Source: Liolophura sinensis (lineage: Eukaryota; Mollusca; Polyplacophora; Chitonida; Chitonidae). From it: a stretch of DNA of 64,000 nt. A program made the position numbers and the translations under genes. Positions 46,001-61,000 of the stretch are shown here, piece after piece (position 1 is the stretch's first letter; every line of letters starts with the position of its first letter). The notes below the pieces were generated by a model. It was not told the origin of the DNA and did no database searches. It worked only from the letters and a program-made list of their open reading frames with translations. Where the stretch lies: positions 2,050,501 through 2,114,500 of the forward strand of contig NC_088295.1 of NCBI RefSeq assembly GCF_032854445.1, in the 5' to 3' direction.

Positions 46001-49000
46001 TTCTTAAAAGAGAAAAAAACAGTTGAAAATTACTTTTGTTTGTTGGACATTTGGGAGCAGCTCTGGGTATATATTGTCTTTGCACAGTAATATTATATAT
46101 GAGGATTTTACACATGTTTGATCATATTATTTATGTTTAATATAACGATAAATATTATCGTGCAACAAATGTACCTTCTAAAAAATTTATTTGCATCACA
46201 TCTTTATTTAGAATATTATTCTGCAAAGACACTATATAACAAGAAGTGACCTCTAATACCCACCATACAAAAACATTTTCAAATACCCTTTTCTCCTGAA
46301 TGAAAAATCAAAGAAATATTAAAGACCATATTTATATATCCATGCCCTCGTTCTCTTTCATCTGATTTTGGCATTATTTTTATGGGTTTTTTTTCTGCTT
46401 TAAGTTTAATTGCTTTCAGGTATTACCTAATTGTTTTCATAGTTACCTCTGTTCAGGTACTTAGTGCAATAAAATTGGATTCAAACTGAATGAGTTCATT
46501 CAGTCTGGATGTACCAGTAGTGCGATCAGTGCACACCATGAATGGCCCTTGAAGCAATCTGTATGAAGCCAGACTAAGCAACATGACATCCTGCCTTTTC
46601 GTTAAAGGTTTTATTTTTGGAAATGTTGGGGGATGGAAGGGGGTATTTTGGACATCTGGATTCTCGTTATCATGTAAACATCTTAACCATTAAGGGAAAG
46701 CGTAGCCTCCATTTGTTAACACTGCCCATTAGGTGGTGCTGCAGAGCTCTGTGTATGTTATTCTGGAATTGAAGTCAACAGTTATTGGATAAACTTAAAC
46801 TGTGTTCATAGGTCTACATGTGCTGGGAATTTTTTCGATGTTAGTGATATTATAAAAATAATAAGTTAATAATTTATTATTATTTGACTACGTGTAAGTG
46901 CTCATGTACTGGTTTGTCATTATTTGACTGTTGTTTTGCTGTACAGGCTGAGCACCGGACCATGGCAGCATTTGTTCTGGCTATGATTGTCAATGAGTAT
47001 CAGCAGGGGCAGGTGAGTCACTACCAATTGTCTTTTATTTCTGTCATATCTGTATTGTCTTTAAATTTCAACATATTTTTTGGAGGCAGTGGATTTTTGT
47101 ACGACCAACAACGTGTATTAATTTACCTCTCTTCTGATGTAGATACAGTATAATGTTGATATCCAGGGCTGATGTTGTCAACCTCTCTTCTGATGTAAAT
47201 ACAGTGTAATGTTGATGTCCAGGGCTGGTGTTGTCAACCTCTCTTCTGATGTAAATACAGTGTAATGTTGATGTCCAGGGCTGATGTTGTCAACTTCTCT
47301 TCTGATGTAAATACAGTGTAATGTTGATGTCCAGGGCTGGTGTTGTCAACCTCTCTTCTGATGTAAATACAGTGTAATGTTGGTATCCAGGGCTGGTGTT
47401 GTCATCCTCTCTTCTGATGTAGATACAGTATAATGTTGATATCCAGGACTGGTGTTGTCAACCTCTTTTCTGATGTAGATATAGTATAATGTTGATATCC
47501 AGGGCTGGTGTTGTCGACCTGTCTTCCGATGTAGATACAGTATAATGTTGATGTCCAGGGCTGGTGTTGTCGACCTGTCTTCCGATGTAGATACAGTATA
47601 ATGTTGATGTCCAGGGCTGGTGTTGTCGACCTGTCTTCCGATGTAGATACAGTATAATGTTGATGTCCAGGGCTAGTGTTGTCGACCTGTCTTCCGATGT
47701 AGATACAGTATAATGTTGATGTCCAGGGCTGGTGTTGTCGACCTCTCTTCTGATGTAGATACAGTATAATGTTGATGTCCAGGGCTGGTGTAGTCAACCT
47801 CTCTTCTGATGTAAATACAGTGTAATGTTGATGTCCAGGGCTGGTGTTGTCCACCTGTCTTCCGATGTAGATACAGTATAATGTTGATGTCCAGGGCTGG
47901 TGTTGTCCACCTGTCTTCCGATGTAGATACAGTGTAATGTTGGTATCCAGGGCTGGTGTTGTCCACCTGTCTTCCGGTGTAGATACAGTATAATGTTGAT
48001 GTCCAGGGCTGGTGTTGTCGACCTGTCTTCTGATGTAGATACAGTATAATGTTGATGTCCAGGGCTGGTGTTGTCCACCTGTCTTCCGATGTAGATACAG
48101 TGTAATGTTGGTATCCAGGGCTGGTGTTGTCCACCTGTCTTCCGGTGTAGATACGGTATAATGTTGATGTCCAGGGCTGGTGTTGTCGACCTGTCTTCTG
48201 ATGTAGATACAGTATAATGTTGATGTCCAGGGCTGGTGTTGTCCACCTGTCTTCCGATGTAGATACAGTATAATGTTGATGTCCAGAGCTGGTGTTGTCA
48301 ACCTCTTTTCTGATGTAGATATAGTATAATGTTGATGTCCAGGGCTGGTGTTGTCAACCTCTCTTCTGATGTAAATACAGTATAATGTTGATGTCCAGGG
48401 CTGGTGTTGTCAACCAGTCTTCTGATGTAGATACAGTATAATGTTGATGTCCAGGGCTGGTGTTGTCAACCTCTCTTCTGATGTAAATACAGTGTAATGT
48501 TGATATCCATGGCTGGTGTTGTCGACCAGTCTTCTGATGTAAATACAGTATAATGTTGATGTCCAGGGCTGGTGTTGTCCACCTGTCTTCCGGTGTAGAT
48601 ACAGTGTAATGTTGATGTCCAGAGCTGGTGTTGTCAACCTCTCTTCTGATGTAGATACAGTATAATGTTGATGTCCAGGGCTGGTGTTGTCGACCTGTCT
48701 TCCGATGTAGATACAGTATAATGTTGATGTCCAGAGCTGGTGTTGTCAACCTGTCTTCTGATGTAGATACAGTATAATGTTGATGTCCAGGGCTGGTGTT
48801 GTCGACCTGTCTTCCGATGTAGATACAGTATAATGTTGATGTCCAGAGCTGGTGTTGTCAACCTCTTTTCTGATGTAGATATAGTATAATGTTGATGTCC
48901 AGAGCTGGTGTTGTCAACCTCTCTTCTGATGTAAATACAGTATAATGTTGATGTCCAGAGCTGCTGTTGTCAACCTGTCTTCTGATGTAGATACAGTATA

Positions 49001-52000
49001 ATGTTGATGTCCAGGGCTGGTGTTGTCAACCTCTCTTCTGATGTAGATACAGTATAATGTTGATGTCCAGGGCTGGTGTTGTCCACCTGTCTTCCGATGT
49101 AGATACAGTATAATGTTGATGTCCAGAGCTGGTGTTGTCAACCTCTTTTCTGATGTAGATACAGTATAATGTTGATGTCCAGGGCTGGTGTTGTCATCCT
49201 CTCTTCTGATGTAAATACAGTATAATGTTGATGTCCAGAGCTGGTGTTGTCCACCTGTCTTCTGATGTAAATACAGTGTAATGTTGATGTCCAGGGCTGG
49301 TGTTGTCAACCTCTCTTCTGATGTAAATACAGTGTAATGTTGATGTCCAGAGCTGGTGTTGTCCACCTGTCGTCTGATGTAAATACAGTGTAATGTTGAT
49401 GTCCAGGGCTGGTGTTGTCAACCTCTCTTCTGATGTAAATACAGTGTAATGTTGATGTCCAGGGCTGGTGTTGTCATCCTCTCTTCTGATGTAGATACAG
49501 TATAATGTTGATATCCAGGGCTGGTGTTGTCATCCTCTTTTCTGATGTAGATACAGTATAATGTTGATATCCAGAGCTGGTGTTGTCAACCTCTCTTCTG
49601 ATGTAAATACAGTGTAATGTTGATGTCCAGAGCTGGTGTTGTCCACCTGTCTTCCGATGTAAATACAGTATAATGTTGATGTCCAGGGCTGGTGTTGTCC
49701 ACCTGTCTTCTGATGTAAATACAGTGTAATGTTGATGTCCAGGGCTGGTGTTGTCAACCTCTCTTCTGATGTAAATACAGTATAATGTTGATGTCCAGGG
49801 CTGGTGTTGTCATCCTCTCTTCTGATGTAGATACAGTATAATGTTGATGTCCAGGGCTGGTGTTGTCAACCTCTTTTCTGATGTAGATACAGTATAATGT
49901 TGATGTCCAGGGCTGGTGTTGTCGACCTGTCTTCTGATGTAGATACAGTATAATGTTGATGTCCAGGGCTGGTGTTGTCAACCTCTCTTCTGATGTAAAT
50001 ACAGTGTAATGTTGGTATCCAAGGCTGGTGTTGTCAACCTGTCTTCTGATGTAAATACAGTATAATGTTGATATCCAGGGCTGGTGTTGTCAACCTCTCT
50101 TCCGATGTAGATACAGTATAATGTTGATGTCCAGGGCTGGTGTTGTCAACCTCTCTTCTGATGTAAATACAGTGTAATGTTGATGTCCAGGGCTGGTGTT
50201 GTCATCCTCTTTTCTGATGTAGATACAGTATAATGTTGATGTCCAGAGCTGGTGTTGTCAACCTGTCTTCCGATGTAGATACAGTATAATGTTGATGTCC
50301 AGGGCTGGTGTTGTCAACCTCTCTTCTGATGTAAATACAGTGTAATGTTGATGTCCAGGGCTGGTGTTGTCAACCTGTCTTCTGATGTAGATACAGTGTA
50401 ATGTTGATGTCCAGGGCTGGTGTTGTCAACCTCTCTTCTGATGTAAATACAGTGTAATGTTGATGTCCAGGGCTGGTGTTGTCATCCTCTCTTCTGATGT
50501 AGATACAGTGTAATGTTGGTATCCAGGGCTGGTGTTGTCCACCTGTCTTCCGGTGTAGATACAGTATAATGTTGATGTCCAGGGCTGGTGTTGTCGACCT
50601 GTCTTCTGATGTAGATACAGTATAATGTTGATGTCCAGGGCTGGTGTTGTCAACCTCTCTTCTGATGTAAATACAGTGTAATGTTGATGTCCAGGGCTGA
50701 TGTTGTCAACCTCTCTTCTGATGTAGATACAGTATAATGTTGACGTCCAGGGCTGGTGTTGTCGACCTGTCTTCCGATGTAGATACAGTATAATGTTGAT
50801 ATCCAGGGCTGGTGTTGTCAACCTCTCTTCTGATGTAAATACAGTATAATGTTGATGTCCAGGGCTGGTGTTGTCAACCTGTCTTCCGGTTTAGATACAG
50901 TGTAATGTTGATATCCATGGCTGGTGTTGTCGACTAGTCTTCTGATGTAAATACAGTGTAATGTTGATATCCAGGGCTGGTGTTGTCGACCTGTCTTCCG
51001 ATGTAGATTAAGTGTAATGTTGGTATCCAGGGCTGGTGTTGTCGACCTGTCTTCCGATGTAGATACAGTGTAATGTTGATATCCAGGGCTGGTGTTGTCG
51101 ACCTGTCTTCCGGTTTAGATACAGTGTAATGTTGGTATCCAGGGCTGGTGTTGTCCACCTGTCTTCCGGTGTAGATACAGTGTAATGTTGGTATCCAGGG
51201 CTGGTGTTGTCGACCTGTCTTCCGATATAGATACAGTGTAATGTTGGTATCCAGGGCTGGTGTTGTCAACCTGTCTTCTGATGTAGATACAGTGTAATGT
51301 TGGTATCCAAGGCTGGTGTTGTCAACCTGTCTTCCGATGTGGATACAGTGTAATGTTGGTATCCAGGGATGGTGTTGTCGACCAGTCTTCCGATGTAGAT
51401 ACAGTGTAATGTTGATATCCAGGGCTGGTGTTGTCGACCTGTCTTCCGATGTAGATACAGTGTAATGTTGGTATCCAGGGCTGGTGTTGTCGACCTGTCT
51501 TCCGATGTAGATACAGTGTAATGTTGGTATCCAGGGCTGGTGTTGTCAACCTGTCTTCCGATGTAGATACAGTGTAATGTTGGTATCCATGGCTGGTGTT
51601 GTCGACCTGTCTTCCGATGTAGATACATTATAATGTTGGTATCCAGGGCTGGTGTTGTCGACCTGTCTTCTGATGTAGATACAGTGTAATGTTGGTATCC
51701 AGGGCTGGTGTTGTCAACCTGTCTTCCGATGTAGATACAGTGTAATGTTGGTATCCATGGCTGGTGTTGTCAACCTGTCTTCCGATGTAGATACAGTGTA
51801 ATGTTGGTATCCAGGGCTGGTGTTGTAGACCTGTCTTCTGATGTAGATACAGTGTAATGTTGGTATCCAGGGCTGGTGTTGTCGACCTGTCTTCTGATGT
51901 AGATACAGTGTAATGTTGATATCCAGGGCTGGTGTTGTCGACCTGTCTTCCGATGTAGATACAGTGTAATGTTGGTATCCAGGGCTGGTGTTGTCGACCT

Positions 52001-55000
52001 GTCTTCCGATGTAGATACAGTGTAATGTTGGTATTCAGGGCTGGTGTTGTCGACCTGTCTTCCAGTGTAGATACAGTGTAGTGTTGGTATCCAGGGCTGG
52101 TGTTGTCGACCTGTCTTCCGATGTAGATACAGTGTAATGTTGGTATCCAGGGCTGGTGTTGTCGACCTGTCTTCTGATGTAGATACAGTGTAATGTTGGT
52201 ATCCATGGCTGGTGTTGTCCACCTGTCTTCCGATGTAGATACAGTGTAATGTTGGTATCCAGGGCTGATGTTGTCGACCTGTCTTCCGATGTAGATATAG
52301 TGTAATGTTGGTATCCAGGGCTGGTGTTGTGGACCTGTCTTCTGGTTTAGATACAGTGTAATGTTGGTATCCAGGGCTGGTGTTGTCCACCTGTCTTCCG
52401 ATGTAGATACAGTGTAATGTTGATATCCAGGGCTGGTGTTGTCGACCTGTCTTCCGATGTAGATACAGTGTAATGTTGATATCCAGGGCTGGTGTTGTCA
52501 ACCTGTCTTCCGGGTTAGATACAGTGTAATGTTGGTATCCAGGGCTGGTGTTGTCAACCTCTCTTCTGATGTAAATACAGTGTAATGTTGATATCCAGGG
52601 CTGGTGTTGTCAACCTCTCTTCTGATGTAAATACAGTGTAATGTTGATATCCAGGGCTGGTGTTGTCAACCTGTCTTCCGATGTAGATACAGTGTAATGT
52701 TGGTATCCAAGGCTGGTGTTGTCGACCTGTCTTCCGGGTTAGATACAGTGTAATGTTGGTATCTAGGGCTGGTGTTGTCGACCTGTCTTCCGATGTAGAT
52801 ACAGTGTAATGTTGATATCCAGGGCTGGTGTTGTCGACCTGTCTTCCGATGTAGATTAAGTGTAATGTTGGTATCCAGGGCTGGTGTTGTCGACCTGTCT
52901 TCCGATGTAGATACAGTGTAATGTTGATATCCAGGGCTGGTGTTGTCGACCTGTCTTCCGGTTTAGATACAGTGTAATGTTGGTATCCAGGGCTGGTGTT
53001 GTCCACCTGTCTTCCGGTGTAGATACAGTGTAATGTTGGTATCCAGGGCTGGTGTTGTCGACCTGTCTTCCGGGTTAGATACAGTGTAATGTTGATATCC
53101 AGGGCTGGTGTTGTCCACCTATCTTCCGATGTAAATACAGTGTAATGTTGGTATCCAAGGCTGGTGTTGTCAACCTGTCTTCCGATGTAGATACAGTGTA
53201 ATGTTGGTATCCAGGGCTGGTGTTGTCAACCTCTCTTCTGATGTAAATACAGTGTAATGTTGATATCCAGGGCTGGTGTTGTCAACCTCTCTTCTGATGT
53301 AAATACAGTGTAATGTTGATATCCAGGGCTGGTGTTGTCGACCAGTCTTCTGATGTAAATGCAGTGTAATGTTGGTATCCAGGGCTGGTGTTGTCAACCT
53401 CTCTTCTGATGTAGATACAGTGTAATGTTGGTATCCATGGCTGGTGTTGTCGACCTGTCTTCCGATGTAGATACAGTGTAATGTTGGTATCCAGAGCTGG
53501 TGTTGTCGACCTGTCTTCCGATGTAGATACAGTATAATGTTGATGTCCAGGGCTGGTGTTGTCAACCTCTCTTCTGATGTAAATACAGTGTAATGTTGAT
53601 GTCCAGGGCTGGTGTTGTCAACCTCTCTTCTGATGTAAATACAGTGTAATGTTGATGTCCAGGGCTGGTGTTGTCAACCTGTCTTCTGATGTAGATACAG
53701 TGTAATGTTGATGTCCAGGGCTGGTGTTGTCAACCTCTCTTCTGATGTAAATACAGTGTAATGTTGATGTCCAGGGCTGGTGTTGTCATCCTCTCTTCTG
53801 ATGTAGATACAGTGTAATGTTGGTATCCAGGGCTGGTGTTGTCCACCTGTCTTCCGGTGTAGATACAGTATAATGTTGATGTCCAGGGCTGGTGTTGTCG
53901 ACCTGTCTTCTGATGTAGATACAGTATAATGTTGATGTCCAGGGCTGGTGTTGTCAACCTCTCTTCTGATGTAAATACAGTGTAATGTTGATGTCCAGGG
54001 CTGATGTTGTCAACCTCTCTTCTGATGTAGATACAGTATAATGTTGACATCCAGGGCTGGTGTTGTCGACCTGTCTTCCGATGTAGATACAGTATAATGT
54101 TGATATCCAGGGCTGGTGTTGTCAACCTCTCTTCTGATGTAAATACAGTATAATGTTGATGTCCAGGGCTGGTGTTGTCAACCTGTCTTCCGGTTTAGAT
54201 ACAGTGTAATGTTGATATCCATGGCTGGTGTTGTCGACTAGTCTTCTGATGTAAATACAGTGTAATGTTGATATCCAGGGCTGGTGTTGTCGACCAGTCT
54301 TCTGATGTAAATACAGTATAATGTTGATGTCCAGGGCTGGTGTTGTCAACCTCTCTTCTGATGTAAATACAGTGTAATGTTGATATCCATGGCTGGTGTT
54401 GTCGACCAGTCTTCTGATGTAAATACAGTGTAATGTTGATGTCCAGGGCTGGTGTTGTCCACCTGTCTTCCGGTGTAGATACAGTGTAATGTTGGTATCC
54501 AGGGCTGGTGTTGTGGACCTGTCTTCCGATGTAGATACAGTGTAATGTTGGTATCCATGGCTGGTGTTGTCGACCTGTCTTCCGATATAGATACAGTGTA
54601 ATGTTGGTATCCAGGGCTGGTGTTGTCGACCTGTCTTCTGATGTAGATACAGTGTAATGTTGGTATCCAAGGCTGGTGTTGTCAACCTGTCTTCCGATGT
54701 GGATACAGTGTAATGTTGGTATCCAGGGATGGTGTTGTCGACCAGTCTTCCGATGTAGATACAGTGTAATGTTGATATCCAGGGCTGGTGTTGTCGACCT
54801 GTCTTCCGATGTAGATACAGTGTAATGTTGGTATCCAGGGCTGGTGTTGTCGACCTGTCTTCCGATGTAGATACAGTGTAATGTTGGTATCCAGGGCTGG
54901 TGTTGTCAACCTGTCTTCCGATGTAGATACAGTGTAATGTTGGTATCCATGGCTGGTGTTGTCGACCTGTCTTCCGATGTAGATACAGTATAATGTTGGT

Positions 55001-58000
55001 ATCCAGGGCTGGTGTTGTCGACCTGTCTTCTGATGTAGATACAGTGTAATGTTGGTATCCAGGGCTGGTGTTGTCAACCTGTCTTCCGATGTAGATACAG
55101 TGTAATGTTGGTATCCATGGCTGGTGTTGTCAACCTGTCTTCCGATGTAGATACAGTGTAATGTTGGTATCCAGGGCTGGTGTTGTAGACCTGTCTTCTG
55201 ATGTAGATACAGTGTAATGTTGGTATCCAGGGCTGGTGTTGTCGACCTGTCTTCTGATGTAGATACAGTGTAATGTTGATATCCAGGGCTGGTGTTGTCG
55301 ACCTGTCTTCCGATGTAGATACAGTGTAATGTTGGTATCCAGGGCTGGTGTTGTCGACCTGTCTTCCGATGTAGATACAGTGTAATGTTGGTATTCAGGG
55401 CTGGTGTTGTCGACCTGTCTTCCAGTGTAGATACAGTGTAGTGTTGGTATCCAGGGCTGGTGTTGTCGACCTGTCTTCCGATGTAGATACAGTGTAATGT
55501 TGGTATCCAGGGCTGGTGTTGTCGACCTGTCTTCTGATGTAGATACAGTGTAATGTTGGTATCCATGGCTGGTGTTGTCCACCTGTCTTCCGATGTAGAT
55601 ACAGTGTAATGTTGGTATCCAGGGCTGATGTTGTCGACCTGTCTTCCGATGTAGATATAGTGTAATGTTGGTATCCAGGGCTGGTGTTGTGGACCTGTCT
55701 TCTGGTTTAGATACAGTGTAATGTTGGTATCCAGGGCTGGTGTTGTCCACCTGTCTTCTGATGTAGATACAGTGTAATGTTGATATCCAGGGCTGGTGTT
55801 GTCGACCTGTCTTCCGATGTAGATACAGTGTAATGTTGATATCCAGGGCTGGTGTTGTCAACCTGTCTTCCGGGTTAGATACAGTGTAATGTTGGTATCC
55901 AGGGCTGGTGTTGTCAACCTCTCTTCTGATGTAAATACAGTGTAATGTTGATATCCAGGGCTGGTGTTGTCAACCTCTCTTCTGATGTAAATACAGTGTA
56001 ATGTTGATATCCAGGGCTGGTGTTGTCAACCTGTCTTCCGATGTAGATACAGTGTAATGTTGGTATCCAAGGCTGGTGTTGTCGACCTGTCTTCCGGGTT
56101 AGATACAGTGTAATGTTGGTATCTAGGGCTGGTGTTGTCGACCTGTCTTCCGATGTAGATACAGTGTAATGTTGATATCCAGGGCTGGTGTTGTCGACCT
56201 GTCTTCCGATGTAGATTAAGTGTAATGTTGGTATCCAGGGCTGGTGTTGTCGACCTGTCTTCCGATGTAGATACAGTGTAATGTTGATATCCAGGGCTGG
56301 TGTTGTCGACCTGTCTTCCGGTTTAGATACAGTGTAATGTTGGTATCCAGGGCTGGTGTTGTCCACCTGTCTTCCGGTGTAGATACAGTGTAATGTTGGT
56401 ATCCAGGGCTGGTGTTGTCGACCTGTCTTCCGGGTTAGATACAGTGTAATGTTGATATCCAGGGCTGGTGTTGTCCACCTATCTTCCGATGTAAATACAG
56501 TGTAATGTTGGTATCCAAGGCTGGTGTTGTCAACCTGTCTTCCGATGTAGATACAGTGTAATGTTGGTATCCAGGGCTGGTGTTGTCAACCTCTCTTCTG
56601 ATGTAAATACAGTGTAATGTTGATATCCAGGGCTGGTGTTGTCAACCTCTCTTCTGATGTAAATACAGTGTAATGTTGATATCCAGGGCTGGTGTTGTCG
56701 ACCAGTCTTCTGATGTAAATGCAGTGTAATGTTGGTATCCAGGGCTGGTGTTGTCAACCTCTCTTCTGATGTAGATACAGTGTAATGTTGGTATCCATGG
56801 CTGGTGTTGTCGACCTGTCTTCCGATGTAGATACAGTGTAATGTTGGTATCCAGAGCTGGTGTTGTCGACCTGTCTTCCGATGTAGATACAGTGTAATGT
56901 TGATATCCAGGGCTGATGTTATCAACCTGTCTTCTGATGTAGTGTAGATACAGTATAATGTTGATATCCAGGGCTGATGTTATCAACCTGTCTTCTGATG
57001 TAGTGTAGATACAGTATAATGTTGATATCCAGGTCTGATATTGTCAACCTCTCTTCTGATGTAGATACAGTATAATGTTGATATCCAGGTCTGATATTGT
57101 CAACCTCTCTTCTGATGTAGATACAGTATAATGTTGATATCCAGGTCTGATATTGTCAACCTGTCTTCTGATGTAGATACAGTATAATGTTGATATCCAG
57201 GGCTGGTGTTGTCCACCTATCTTCCGATGTAAATACAGTGTAATGTTGGTATCCAAGGCTGGTGTTGTCAACCTGTCTTCCGATGTAGATACAGTGTAAT
57301 GTTGGTATCCAGGGCTGGTGTTGTCAACCTCTCTTCTGATGTAAATACAGTGTAATGTTGATATCCAGGGCTGGTGTTGTCAACCTCTCTTCTGATGTAA
57401 ATACAGTGTAATGTTGATATCCAGGGCTGGTGTTGTCGACCAGTCTTCTGATGTAAATGCAGTGTAATGTTGGTATCCAGGGCTGGTGTTGTCAACCTCT
57501 CTTCTGATGTAAATACAGTGTAATGTTGGTATCCAAGGCTGGTGTTGTCGACCTGTCTTCCGATGTAGATACAGTGTAATGTTGGTATCCAGAGCTGGTG
57601 TTGTCGACCTGTCTTCCGATGTAGATACAGTGTAATGTTGATATCCAGGGCTGATGTTATCAACCTGTCTTCTGATGTAGTGTAGATACAGTATAATGTT
57701 GATATCCAGGGCTGATGTTATCAACCTGTCTTCTGATGTAGTGTAGATACAGTATAATGTTGATATCCAGGTCTGATATTGTCAACCTCTCTTCTGATGT
57801 AGATACAGTATAATGTTGATATCCAGGTCTGATATTGTCAACCTGTCTTCTGATGTAGTGTAGATACAGTATAATGTTGATATCCAGGTCTGATATTGTC
57901 AACCTCTCTTCTGATGTAGATACAGTATAATGTTGATATCCAGGTCTGATATTGTCAACCTCTCTTCTGATGTAGATACAGTATAATGTTGATGCCCAGG

Positions 58001-61000
58001 GCTGGTGTTGTCAACCTCTCTTCTGATGTAGATACAGTATAATGTTGATGCCCAGGGCTGATGTTGTCAACCTCTCTTCTGATGTAGATACAGTATAATG
58101 TTGATATCCAGGTCTGATATTGTCAACCTCTCTTCTGATGTAGATACAGTATAATGTTGATGCCCAGGGCTGGTGTTGTCAACCTCTCTTCTGATGTAGA
58201 TACAGTATAATGTTGATATCCAGGTCTGATATTGTCAACCTCTCTTCTGATGTAGATACAGTATAATGTTGATGCCCAGGGCTGGTGTTGTCAACCTCTC
58301 TTCTGATGTAGATACAGTATAATGTTGATATCCAGGTCTGATATTGTCAACCTCTCTTCTGATGTAGATACAGTATAATGTTGATGTCCAGGGCTGGTGT
58401 TGTCAACCTCTCTTCTGATGTAGATACAGTATAATGTTGATGCCCAGGGCTGATGTTGTCAACCTCTCTTCTGATGTAGATACAGTATAATGTTGATGTC
58501 CAGGGCTGATATTGTCAACCTCTCTTCCGATGTAGATACAGTATAATGTTGATATCCAGGGCTGGTGTTGTCAACCTTTCTTCTGGTATAGATACAGTAT
58601 AATGTTGATATCCAGGTCTGATACTGTCAACCTCTCTTCTGATGTAGATACAGTATAATGTTGATGCCCAGGGCTGATGTTGTCAACCTCTCTTCCGATG
58701 TAGATACAGTGTAATGTTGGTATCCAGGGCTGGTGTTGTCCACCTGTCTTCCGATGTAGATACAGTGTAATGTTGATATCCAGGGCTGATGTTATCAACC
58801 TGTCCTCTGATGTAGTGTAGATACAGTATAATGTTGATATCCAGGTCTGATACTGTCAACCCCTCTAATGATGTAGGTACAGTGTAATGTTGATATCCAG
58901 GTCTGATATTGTCAAACTCTCTTCTGATGTAGATACAGTATAATGTTGATGCCCAGGGCTGGTGTTGTCGACCTGTCTTCTGATGTGGATACAGTATAAT
59001 GTTGATGCCCAGGGCTGATGTTGTCAACCTCTCTTCTGATGTAGATACAGTATAATGTTGATGCCCAGGGCTGGTGTTGTCGACCTGTCTTCTGATGTGG
59101 ATACAGTATAATGTTGATGCCCAGGGCTGATGTTGTCAACCTCTCTTCTGATGTAGATACAGTATAATGTTGATGCCCAGGGCTGGTGTTGTCGACCTCT
59201 CTTCTGATGTAGATACAGTATAATGTTGATGCCCAGGGCTGGTGTTGTCGACCTGTCTTCTGATGTAGATACAGTATAATGTTGATGCCCAGGGCTGGTG
59301 TTGTCAACCTCTCTTCTGATGTAGATACAGTATAATGTTGATGCCCAGGGCTGGTGTTGTCAACCTCTCTTCTGATGTAGATACAGTATAATGTTGATGC
59401 CCAGGGCTGGTGTTGTCAACCTCTCTTCTGATGTAGATACAGTATAATGTTGATGCCCAGGGCTGGTGTTGTCGACCTGTCTTCCGATGTAGATACAGTA
59501 TAATGTTGATATCCAGGGCTGATGTTGTCGACCTGTCTTCTGATGTAGATACAGTATAATGTTGATGCCCAGGGCTGATGTTGTCAACCTGTCTTCTGAT
59601 GTAGATACAGTATAATGTTGATGTCCAGGTCTGATATTGTCAACCTCTCTTCTGATGTAGATACAGTATAATGTTGATATCCAGGTCTGATATTGTCAAC
59701 CTCTCTTCTGATGTAGATACAGTATAATGTTGATGTCCAGGGCTGGTGTTGTCAACCTCTCTTCTGATGTAGATACAGTATAATGTTGATGTCCAGGGCT
59801 GGTGTTGTCAACCTCTCTTCTGATGTAGATACAGTATAATGTTGATGCCCAGGGCTGATGTTGTCAACCTCTCTTCTGATGTAGATACAGTATAATGTTG
59901 ATGCCCAGGGCTGATACTGTCAACCCCTCTAATGATGTAGATACAGTATAATGTTGATGCCCAGGGCTGGTGTTGTCAACCTCTCTTCTGATGTAGATAC
60001 AGTATAATGTTGATGCCCAGGGCTGGTGTTGTCAACCCCTCTCCTGATGTAGATACAGTATAATGTTGATGCCCAGGGCTGATGTTGTCAACCTCTCTTC
60101 TGATGTAGATACAGTATAATGTTGATGTCCAGGGCTGATGTTGTCAACCCCTCTAATGATGTAGATACAGTATAATGTTGATGCCCAGGGCTGATGTTGT
60201 CAACCTCTCTTCTGATGTAGATACAGTGTAATGTTGATATCCAGGGCTGATGTTATCAACCTGTCTTCTGATGTAGTGTAGATACAGTATAATGTTGATG
60301 CCCAGGGCTGATACTGTCAACCCCTCTAATGATGTAGATACAGTATAATGTTGATATCCAGGTCTGATATTGTCAACCTCTCTTCTGATGTAGATACAGT
60401 ATAATGTTGATGTCCAGGGCTGATGTTATCAACCTGTCTTCTGATGTAGTGTAGATACAGTATAATGTTGATGCCCAGGGCTGATACTGTCAACCCCTCT
60501 AATGATGTAGATACAGTATAATGTTGATATCCAGGTCTGATATTGTCAACCTCTCTTCTGATGTAGATACAGTATAATGTTGATGCCCAGGGCTGATGTT
60601 ATCAACCTGTCCTCTGATGTAGTGTAGATACAGTGTAATGTTGATGCCCAGGGCTGATGTTGTCAAACTCTCTTCTGATGTAGATACAGTATAATGTTGA
60701 TATCCAGGTCTGATATTGTCAACCTCTCTTCTGATGTAGATACAGTGTAATGTTGATGCCCAGGGCTGATGTTGTCAACCTCTCTTCTGATGTAGATACA
60801 GTGTAATGTTGATATCCAGGGCTGATGTTATCAACCTGTCCTCTGATGTAGTGTAGATACAGTATAATGTTGATGCCCAGGGCTGATGTATGTATTTGAT
60901 ACCCTTCTTATGTTTTATTTCTCCACCAGGAGGCAGCACTGCAGGGTAATCTGATCTCTATATGTCTGGAACAGTTGACGGACTCGCACTCTCAACTCCG

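Noticed and set aside
47402-59587. Dozens of minus-strand frames with [14 protein letters not shown]-type repeats
   Set aside because: 56-bp repeat cycling through all three frames (56 codons per cycle of three units); no start, domain or codon bias.
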